NCBI GenBank assembly: GCA_018065365.1
Contig: JAGHTH010000161.1
Coordinates: 1-6,093 of the forward strand
DNA from: Candidatus Coliplasma caballi
GTDB taxonomy: Bacteria > Bacillota > Clostridia > Oscillospirales > CAG-382
Direction of reading: 5' to 3'
DNA: 6,093 bases
The position numbers were made by a program, and so were the translations under genes. Positions within the stretch are counted from its first letter, which is position 1. Every line of letters starts with the position of its first letter. This document shows, piece after piece, positions 1 to 4,143 of this stretch. The notes beneath the pieces are model-generated. The model had not been told where the DNA came from, did not search any database, and saw only the letters and a list, made by a program, of their open reading frames with translations.

Positions 1-63
1 GTAAGGCGCGGCTTTCACGTCGGGGATCACCCACGCGTTCTCGCTCTCCTCGTAGCAGAGCAG
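1..63 (-). other. In-frame continuation of the GH38 gene beyond the TAG
   Basis: Directly after the TAG the same frame reads LLCYEESENAWVIPD and stays open to the window edge. In GH38 enzymes this place, shortly after the 'LEN.yfrv.f...G.i..l.d..sg' segment, normally carries an 'L.LYED.P..wdAWdid'-like sequence, and the match is good. The part beyond the stop therefore looks like the remainder of the same protein rather than noncoding DNA. The rest of the C-terminal domain lies outside the window. Confidence 0.65.
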
Positions 64-2028
64 CTACGCCCGCGCACGCAGCAACGTTTCGCCGCTGTCA
101 AGCGCCGTGATCTGTTCGATCGCGCCCGTTTCCGTGAACTCGACGCGGAAATACTTGTTTTCAAGGAAACGCTCTCCCTGCCGGGTGCAAAGCCGCTCTT
201 TCCGTTCTTCCGGCGGCGCGACCGTCAGCGATCCCTCTCCGCAGGGCTTGCAGTTCCAGACGTATTCTTCCTCCGACGGAACGGTCAGAAGCCCGCGTAA
301 CTCTTTCGCGTAAACGAAAATTTCCCCGCGCAACTTTTCACACGCCGCAAGGTTTTCTTTCATGGCGCGCTGCATGCAGGTGCCGGGCAGGATGTCGTGG
401 AACTGCAGCAGCAGAACGCCTTTCCACAGCCGCCCGATCGTCTCGCGGTAACGCCCGATCTGTTCTTTCCGAGCGGCTTCGTCTTCCGATCTCCACACCG
501 TGCGCACCGCGAGCGCCGCGTAAATTTCCGCCTCAAACAGCCCGCGCTCGCATTCCGCCATCGCGGCTTTCAATTCCCCGAACGTCGTGTAAACGCCCTG
601 GTGCTTTTCCAGATATAATTCTCCCTGCCACACCGGCAGGTCTTTTTCCCGTTGCTTCAGCGCCTCAAAGAACTCCCGCACGCTGCCGTTTTGCACCTTC
701 GGGAACCCCGGAAGCTGCTTCTCGCGCGCGACGCGCTCCAGATGCTCCATGCCCGGCCCGCCGCCGCCGTCGCCGATGCCGTACAGCAGCGCGGACGGAT
801 CCGCTTTGTCGCCTTTCGCTTTGAGAACGGACGCCGGCCACGCGCCCGAATTGTAATTTCCCTCGGGCGGGATATGCGAAACGACCTCGCTCCCGTCGAT
901 CCCTTTCCAGCGGAACGACTTGTACGGGAAACGGTTGACCCCGTTCCAAGACAGTTTCGTGGTCAAAAAGCCCGAAAGTCCCGCCGATTTGATCAACTGC
1001 GGAAGCTGCCCGCAAAAGCCGAAACTGTCCGGCAGGCACAGAACGGTCTGCTTCTCGCCGAAAACGCGCTCGCTCTCGTCGATGCCGTACAGAAGCTGCC
1101 GCGCGAGCGATTCTCCCGTCGGAAGATTCACGTCCGGCTCTACCCACATTCCGCCGAGCAGCTCGATCCTGCCCGCGCGCATCCATTCGCAGACGCGTTC
1201 GTACAGTTCCGGCGCGTCCTCTTTTACCCATTCCATCATCTGCGGCTGGGACACGGAAAACCGATATTCCGGGTATCTTTCCAGCAGATAGCAGGCGGTC
1301 GCGAGGGTACGCACGGCTTTGCGCCTCGTTTCACGCATCGGCCACAACCACGCCAGATCAATGTGCGCGTTGCCGATCGCAAACACGGTCTGCGCCGCCT
1401 GTTCCCCGTTTTGCAAAAACGCACTTACCTTTTTTCTTGCCGCCGCGACGTCCGGCTCCGAGATCGCTTCGTCAAACAGCCGCTTTGCCTCGGCGCTGCC
1501 CGTTTCGGCAACCGACAAAAGCACGTCCAGATCGTAATACAACCCGCGCTTTTCAAGGTCGCACCGCGCAAACTCCGCCCGCACGAACACCCCGTTTTCC
1601 GGCTTGGCGCCGAACAGATCGTTCGCGCCGCAGTCCGCCCAGAACGTAACCTCCCGCGCCGGTGCTTCCGGCAGGAACATACACACCTTGCCCGGTCTGC
1701 CGAGCGCGACGGTAAATTCGCTCTGCACGTTGGTAAACCCTTTTAACGCCTTGCCGCGTTCGTCAAACAGACACGCTTCGCCGCCGACGTCCAGCAGCAG
1801 CGCCAGATCGCCCGCTTGATTGTCAGGCAATTTCGCCGTCAGCTTCATCCACGCGCAATCCCAATCTTTTCCCCAACGCTCGCCGGGGTGCAGCGCGCCC
1901 AACGCTTCGCCGCACGTCTTTTCCGCAAACGGTACCGGCTCCGCCGTCTTCCACGCTTCGACGGCAAACGCCCCCTCGACGCGATAAATTTCGTCGAATA
2001 TTCTGTCCAACCGCTCTCTGTCCGTCAT
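64..2028 (-). CDS. GH38 family alpha-mannosidase, interrupted by an in-frame TAG
   Basis: Glycoside hydrolase family 38 enzyme, expected to remove alpha-linked mannose from glycans by a zinc-dependent retaining mechanism. With Met1 at 2028, an N-terminal beta region covers about residues 1-210. The catalytic domain then shows GNAHIDLAWLWP (about 219-230, metal ligands His222 and Asp224), LPDSFGF with the nucleophile Asp334, GDGGGGP (about 419-425), LYLEKHQGVYTTF (about 471-483) and LQFHDILPGT (about 541-550). The C-terminal beta domain has just begun when a TAG at 66-64 stops the frame after 654 residues; family members are usually 800-1050. The same frame continues past the TAG with family-like sequence. 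I chose ATG 2028 because the GTG at 2058 falls at the predicted transcription start. No signal peptide is seen, so it is probably cytoplasmic. Substrate linkage cannot be told from sequence. It has its own promoter and no operon partner in the window. Confidence 0.85.
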   Translation of the reverse strand: MTDRERLDRIFDEIYRVEGAFAVEAWKTAEPVPFAEKTCGEALGALHPGERWGKDWDCAWMKLTAKLPDNQAGDLALLLDVGGEACLFDERGKALKGFTNVQSEFTVALGRPGKVCMFLPEAPAREVTFWADCGANDLFGAKPENGVFVRAEFARCDLEKRGLYYDLDVLLSVAETGSAEAKRLFDEAISEPDVAAARKKVSAFLQNGEQAAQTVFAIGNAHIDLAWLWPMRETRRKAVRTLATACYLLERYPEYRFSVSQPQMMEWVKEDAPELYERVCEWMRAGRIELLGGMWVEPDVNLPTGESLARQLLYGIDESERVFGEKQTVLCLPDSFGFCGQLPQLIKSAGLSGFLTTKLSWNGVNRFPYKSFRWKGIDGSEVVSHIPPEGNYNSGAWPASVLKAKGDKADPSALLYGIGDGGGGPGMEHLERVAREKQLPGFPKVQNGSVREFFEALKQREKDLPVWQGELYLEKHQGVYTTFGELKAAMAECERGLFEAEIYAALAVRTVWRSEDEAARKEQIGRYRETIGRLWKGVLLLQFHDILPGTCMQRAMKENLAACEKLRGEIFVYAKELRGLLTVPSEEEYVWNCKPCGEGSLTVAPPEERKERLCTRQGERFLENKYFRVEFTETGAIEQITALDSGETLLRARA

Positions 2029-2063
2029 CTTCCTGCCCCGCTTTTTCTCTTTTTTCACATTCC

Positions 2064-2091
2064 ATTATAGCAAACGGGGGGAAAAAGTCAA
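2064..2091 (-). promoter_or_regulatory. Sigma-A promoter of the alpha-mannosidase gene
   Basis: On the minus strand, TTGACT (2091-2086) is followed after 16 bases by TATAAT (2069-2064), with a TGC just before the -10 (extended -10). Transcription should start near 2057, leaving a short leader of about 30 bases before ATG 2028. A GGGG/AGGA-type purine stretch lies directly before that ATG. No operator-like repeat for a sugar regulator is evident, although a large hairpin abuts the -35 on its upstream side. Confidence 0.75.
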
Positions 2092-2092
2092 T

Positions 2093-2129
2093 GCGGAGGA
2101 ACCTTTTTTTGCAAAAAAGTTTCCCCCGC
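2093..2129. repeat. Long imperfect palindrome abutting the mannosidase -35
   Basis: The arms fold around a TTTTTTTGCAAAAAA centre, with outer arms beginning GCGGAGGAA and ending TTTCCCCCGC. Fifteen or so pairs form with one bulge, one mismatch and one G-T pair. The A/T-rich core and G/C-rich base would also allow it to act as a weak bidirectional terminator. I remember similar T-run/A-run palindromes as common in intergenic regions of gut clostridia, and related A/T runs occur near 4118-4141 and 6014-6030, so this is probably a dispersed repeat. Confidence 0.5.
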
Positions 2130-2153
2130 ACCCCTTTCAAAAAACCCAATTTC

Positions 2154-2172
2154 CCAAAACAAAAAAGCACGG
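2154..2172. repeat. 19-base direct repeat, copy 1
   Basis: CCAAAACAAAAAAGCACGG occurs here and again, identically and in the same orientation, at 2403-2421. On the minus strand it forms the right arm base and U-tract of a terminator in both places. Confidence 0.85.
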
Positions 2173-2179
2173 GATGTGC
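2155..2179 (-). terminator. Weak intrinsic terminator in the rpsU-mannosidase spacer
   Basis: On the minus strand GCAC (2179-2176), a five-base loop and GTGC (2170-2167) are followed by a T-rich run, TTTTTTGTTTT. The four-pair stem is short. It shares its 3' arm and T-run exactly with the stronger terminator at 2405-2436, so it looks like a degraded or partial duplicate that could act as a backup. Confidence 0.4.
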
Positions 2180-2266
2180 GTTTCAGTCCCACAGACAAAA
2201 TTCTCGTTTTGCAAAGCCCTGCCGTCGCTTTTTGTACAAAACATCTGAATAGAACTCTCTGTAAAT

Positions 2267-2364
2267 GCGCCTTACGAAACGGCAAGAAACAAGGCGCCCC
2301 TTGCAGGGGAGCTGTCGGGCACGAAGTGCACGACTGAGGGATGATCTTTTTGTTTCTATCATCC
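2267..2364. repeat. Four consecutive hairpins; probable dispersed clostridial palindromic repeat
   Basis: Stem A pairs GCGCCTT (2267-2273) with AAGGCGC (2291-2297). Stem B is CCCCT-TGC-AGGGG (2297-2309). Stem C is GTCG/CGAC around GCAC-GAA-GTGC (2314-2334), with one G-A mismatch. Stem D pairs GGATGAT (2339-2345) with ATCATCC (2358-2364). The core reading AGGGGAGCTGTC...GACTGAGGG resembles, from memory, a repeat abundant between genes of gut clostridia, in which the middle stem varies while the flanks are kept. A transcribed structured RNA is the alternative. No promoter is seen directly in front of it on either strand. Confidence 0.55.
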
Positions 2365-2402
2365 TGCAAAGCCATTGTTTTACACATTGCCGGATATGTT
2401 TT

Positions 2403-2421
2403 CCAAAACAAAAAAGCACGG
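2403..2421. repeat. 19-base direct repeat, copy 2
   Basis: Identical to 2154-2172, with a repeat period of 249 bases. This copy contributes the 3' arm and T-run of the rpsU terminator. Confidence 0.85.
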
Positions 2422-2436
2422 TCTGGCGACCATGCT
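2405..2436 (-). terminator. Intrinsic terminator of rpsU
   Basis: On the minus strand AGCATGGTC (2436-2428), loop GCCA and GACCGTGCT (2423-2415) form a nine-pair stem with one G-U pair. It is followed by TTTTTGTTTT. It lies 24 bases after the rpsU stop and should end transcripts from the rpsU promoter and any read-through from the infC operon. Confidence 0.9.
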
Positions 2437-2460
2437 CCTTTTGCGAATATTCACAAATTC

Positions 2461-2637
2461 TTATCTGAATTTGCGCTTTCTTGCGGCCTCGGACTTCTTC
2501 TTACGCTTCACGCTGGGCTTCTCGTAATGCTCGCGCTTACGCAGTTCTGCCTGCACGCCGCTTCTGAGGTAAGATCTCTTGAATCTGCGAAGAGCGCTGT
2601 CAATGCTCTCGTTCTCTTTCACATGGATCTCAGCCAT
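2461..2637 (-). CDS. rpsU: 30S ribosomal protein S21
   Basis: Small basic protein of the 30S subunit that sits near the anti-Shine-Dalgarno region of 16S rRNA and helps initiation on natural mRNAs. The 58-residue product matches family length and pattern: MAEIHVKENESIDSALRRFKR at the start, then YLRSGVQAELRKREHYEKPS, then a Lys/Arg-rich tail ending KRKFR. I chose ATG 2637 over an in-frame ATG 33 bases upstream (2670) because AGGGAG lies about 10 bases before it and homologues begin at this Met. It follows rplT at a distance of 141 bases but has its own consensus promoter and terminator, so it can be made as a single-gene transcript. In many Firmicutes rpsU is next to yqeY; that neighbour is not here. 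Confidence 0.96.
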   Translation of the reverse strand: MAEIHVKENESIDSALRRFKRSYLRSGVQAELRKREHYEKPSVKRKKKSEAARKRKFR

Positions 2638-2649
2638 TCTTTTTTCACT

Positions 2650-2680
2650 CCCTTGCATGAAGGGCTTCACAGCAACCTTC
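2650..2680 (-). promoter_or_regulatory. rpsU 5' leader with competing helices at the ribosome binding site
   Basis: In the transcript, CCCTT (2664-2660) can pair with AAGGG (2654-2650), covering part of the AAGGGAG ribosome binding site. An upstream GAAGG (2680-2676) can instead pair with CCTTC (2663-2659), which uses the same bases and would free the site. Each helix is only five pairs, so a switch is a suggestion, not a demonstrated element. Confidence 0.3.
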
Positions 2681-2694
2681 TTACTTTTCGTTTC

Positions 2695-2723
2695 ATTATA
2701 GCAAAAAATTCATCCTCTGTCAA
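2695..2723 (-). promoter_or_regulatory. Consensus sigma-A promoter of rpsU
   Basis: TTGACA (2723-2718), a 17-base spacer and TATAAT (2700-2695) match the sigma-A consensus exactly, with TGC before the -10. It lies between rplT and rpsU and gives a leader of about 50 bases. No intrinsic terminator is seen between rplT and this promoter, so rpsU may also receive read-through. Confidence 0.93.
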
Positions 2724-2778
2724 CAGGTTTCCGCGAGAAAAGACAAACTTTTCGCCCTTAACGACTCCGGTCTGATCC

Positions 2779-3132
2779 TTACAGAGCTGCTTTTGCAGTC
2801 TCGACAAGTTTCGCAAACGCTTCCTTGTCGTTGATCGCCAGTTCGGACAGCATCTTGCGGTTCAGCTCGATGCCGCTCTTTTTCAGCCCGTTCATGAAAC
2901 GGGAATAGTTGATGCCGTTGACTTTGCACTGCGCGGAAATACGGGTGATCCAGAGAGAACGGAAATCTCTCTTTTTCATCTTTCTGCCGGCAAACGCGTA
3001 GTTACCGCTCTTCAGAACGGCCTGCTTCGCCATCTTGAAATGCTTGCTCTTGGAGCCCCAGTAGCCCTTCGCGAGCTTGAGCATCTTGTTTCTTCTCTTT
3101 TTGGTAGAGAGCGCACCTTTGATTCTTGCCAT
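2779..3132 (-). CDS. rplT: 50S ribosomal protein L20
   Basis: Early-assembly 23S rRNA-binding protein, and the known feedback repressor of the infC operon in Bacillus subtilis and E. coli. The 117 residues match family length. A basic N-terminal extension (MARIKGALSTKKRRNKMLKLAKGY in outline, residues 1-24) precedes the globular part, with the family signature KKRDFRSLWITRISA at about 53-67 and a C-terminal stretch GLKKSGIELNRKMLSELA at about 82-99. The start ATG 3132 has a near-perfect AAGGAGGT seven bases upstream (3148-3141). It is the last gene of infC-rpmI-rplT, 19 bases after the rpmI stop. The structured infC leader upstream is the expected target of its product. Confidence 0.98.
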   Translation of the reverse strand: MARIKGALSTKKRRNKMLKLAKGYWGSKSKHFKMAKQAVLKSGNYAFAGRKMKKRDFRSLWITRISAQCKVNGINYSRFMNGLKKSGIELNRKMLSELAINDKEAFAKLVETAKAAL

Positions 3133-3151
3133 TTCGTTTTACCTCCTTGAT

Positions 3152-3349
3152 TTACTGATAGGGAAGCTGTCTCTTCAGATCGTGCATACGAGCGGAAGAA
3201 ACGAGAGCGCCTTTACGCAGACCTCTCATGCGCTTGGAGGGTTTCCAACCCGTGTTGTGGCGAGTGCTCATGTGCCCTCTTTTTACTTTGCCGGTACCCG
3301 TGAACGAGAAACGTTTCGCGGATGCCTTATGCGTCTTGATTTTGCCCAT
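3152..3349 (-). CDS. rpmI: 50S ribosomal protein L35
   Basis: Small, very basic protein of the 50S subunit. The 65 residues match the usual length of about 64. The N-terminal signature MGKIKTHKASAKRF, the internal HNTGWKPSKRMRGLRK and a C-terminal MHDLKRQLPYQ are typical. ATG 3349 lies inside the end of infC: the two genes overlap by 23 bases in different frames, and the AAAGGAA that serves as ribosome binding site is within infC codons. This arrangement suggests translational coupling to infC. rplT follows after 19 bases. Confidence 0.97.
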   Translation of the reverse strand: MGKIKTHKASAKRFSFTGTGKVKRGHMSTRHNTGWKPSKRMRGLRKGALVSSARMHDLKRQLPYQ

Positions 3350-3893
3350 TTTTATCAGTTCCTTTCGTTTTGTTATCTGCTTTTTTGGGAGCCAGCATCA
3401 TCATCATATTACGGCCGTCCAGAAGCGGCGGTTTTTCCACCGTAACCACGTCGCCGCAGCCCGCGGCAAAGCGGTTCAGAAGTTCAACGCCCATTTCGGT
3501 ATGTGCCATTTCGCGTCCGAAGAAACGAACTGCCACCTTGACCTTGTTCCCTTTCTGCAGGAACTCGATGCAATGGTTCAGCTTCGTGTTGAAATCGTGG
3601 GTGTCGATCCGGCAGCGAAGCTGGATCTCCTTGATCTCAACGGCCGGCTTTTTACGGCGCTGTTCTTTTTCCTTCTTCTCTTTTTCAAAATGGAATTTCC
3701 CGTAGTCCATGATCTTGCAGACGGGCGGCTTTGCGTCGGGCGAAACTTCGACCAGGTCGAGTCCCATATCCCCCGCGATCCGCAGCGCCTCCGCGACCTT
3801 CATGATCCCGAGTTGTCCTTCCGGCCCGATCACTCGCACTTCGTCCGCGCGGATGTCTTCATTGACCGGTGTTTTGTCCGTGTTTGCTATGAT
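3327..3893 (-). CDS. infC: Translation initiation factor IF-3, non-AUG start
   Basis: IF-3 binds the 30S subunit, prevents early 50S joining and checks start codon-initiator tRNA pairing. From the proposed start the protein has 188 residues: an N-domain with TPVNEDIRADEVRVIGPEG (about 8-26), the linker signature KIMDYGKFHFEKEK (about 60-73), and a C-domain with IDTHDFNTKL (about 96-105), VRFFGREMAHTEMG (about 122-135) and DGRNMMMMLAPK (about 159-170). The last 16 or so residues are a polar tail beyond the usual end, produced where the gene runs into rpmI. No ATG, GTG or TTG precedes the conserved N-domain at a ribosome binding site. The in-frame ATG at 3986 lies upstream of the leader terminator and would add 31 unrelated residues. 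I therefore place the start at ATC 3893, seven bases after GGAGG, with ATA 3890 as the alternative. Confidence 0.93.
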   Translation of the reverse strand: MIANTDKTPVNEDIRADEVRVIGPEGQLGIMKVAEALRIAGDMGLDLVEVSPDAKPPVCKIMDYGKFHFEKEKKEKEQRRKKPAVEIKEIQLRCRIDTHDFNTKLNHCIEFLQKGNKVKVAVRFFGREMAHTEMGVELLNRFAAGCGDVVTVEKPPLLDGRNMMMMLAPKKADNKTKGTDKNGQNQDA

Positions 3894-3907
3894 GAAAGCA
3901 CCTCCAT
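3888..3907 (-). promoter_or_regulatory. infC ribosome binding site with AUC/AUA start
   Basis: On the minus strand GGAGG (3905-3901) is followed by seven bases, then ATC (3893-3891) and ATA (3890-3888). Both codons are on the short list (AUU, AUC, AUA) that IF-3 discriminates against, which is the established basis of infC autoregulation in E. coli. An out-of-frame ATG overlapping the GGAGG (3907) opens a six-codon frame that stops at TAG 3889-3887, across the infC start; it has no ribosome binding site of its own. Confidence 0.75.
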
Positions 3908-4081
3908 AGTTTGTTTCGGTTGATTGATGTATCGCAAAAAGAAAACCGTCCGGAAAATTCCGCACGGTCAACATAGCCCGCCGCATCCGGAGAAACTCCC
4001 CCGCATCCGACGTTTTCCGATTGACCGAGCCGGCATTTTCGCCGCAAGGTGAGGAACATTTCTGTCCCTTCTTCTTTTTGC
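3894..4081 (-). ncRNA. infC operon leader, probable L20-responsive attenuator
   Basis: The leader from the predicted start near 4081 to the infC start is about 188 bases. It contains a hairpin GGGACA-GAAA-TGTTCC (4068-4053) capped by a GNRA-type loop, a hairpin CGGC/GCCG (4044-4031), a 9-base direct repeat CGGATGCGG (4009-4001 and 3989-3981), and an intrinsic terminator (3968-3936). GCTCGGTCAA (4030-4021) can pair with TTGACCGTGC (3971-3962), nine of ten bases, which would remove the left arm of the terminator. Firmicute infC operons are known to have an L20-binding leader that works by transcription attenuation; position and terminator agree with this, while the exact L20 site is inferred. 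Confidence 0.7.
3936..3968 (-). terminator. Attenuator terminator in the infC leader
   Basis: ACCGTGCGGAA (3968-3958) pairs with TTCCGGACGGT (3955-3945), ten pairs with a single G-G mismatch and a two-base TT closing turn (effectively a larger loop). It is followed by TTTCTTTTT (3944-3936). It sits 43 bases upstream of the infC start and inside the transcript, so it must be bypassed for infC, rpmI and rplT to be expressed from the main promoter. Confidence 0.85.
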
Positions 4082-4087
4082 TCGGTC

Positions 4088-4116
4088 ATTATAGCACATT
4101 CTTTTCCCTTTGTCAA
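4088..4116 (-). promoter_or_regulatory. Consensus sigma-A promoter of infC-rpmI-rplT
   Basis: TTGACA (4116-4111), a 17-base spacer and TATAAT (4093-4088) match the consensus exactly, and TGC before the -10 adds an extended -10. The predicted start is about 4081. The -35 lies only 27 bases after the lipoprotein stop, and no convincing terminator separates them, so read-through from the lipoprotein gene could also enter the leader. Confidence 0.94.
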
Positions 4117-4143
4117 GGGTTTTTTCAAAAAAGTTTTTTCCGC

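Larger units (their letters stand above)
2130..2404. other. Intergenic spacer without a gene
   Basis: No open frame here has a ribosome binding site with family-like sequence, and no tRNA or known RNA gene is recognised. The spacer holds a weak terminator (2155-2179), a cluster of four hairpins (2267-2364) and the two copies of a 19-base direct repeat at its ends. A 9-base repeat TGCAAAGCC also occurs at 2210-2218 and 2365-2373. The rest (about 2180-2266 and 2365-2402) is AT-rich and shows nothing I can name. Confidence 0.6.

Noticed and set aside
652..1746. Long plus-strand open frame of 364 codons opposite the mannosidase
   Set aside because: It is antisense to a clearly recognised GH38 gene, is rich in Arg/Pro/His as expected of a GC-rich shadow frame, and shows no family pattern.
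2183..2419. Minus-strand open frames in the rpsU-mannosidase spacer
   Set aside because: They cross the terminator and hairpin repeats, are Cys/Arg-rich and lack ribosome binding sites.
2720..2775. Possible terminator after rplT
   Set aside because: The AAAAG/CTTTT hairpin there has a weak, bulged base and no T-run.
3894..3986. ATG 3986 as the start of infC
   Set aside because: It would place the leader terminator inside the coding region and add 31 residues absent from the family; the GGAGG before ATC 3893 is far better placed.
3859..4128. Minus-strand open frame of 89 codons across the infC leader
   Set aside because: Its start lies upstream of the predicted transcription start, it runs through the terminator hairpin, and its sequence has no protein-like pattern.
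4104..4141. Possible terminator of the lipoprotein gene
   Set aside because: On the minus strand only A/T runs without a GC stem follow the stop; CCCTT/AAGGG overlaps the infC -35 and is followed by an A-run in that direction.
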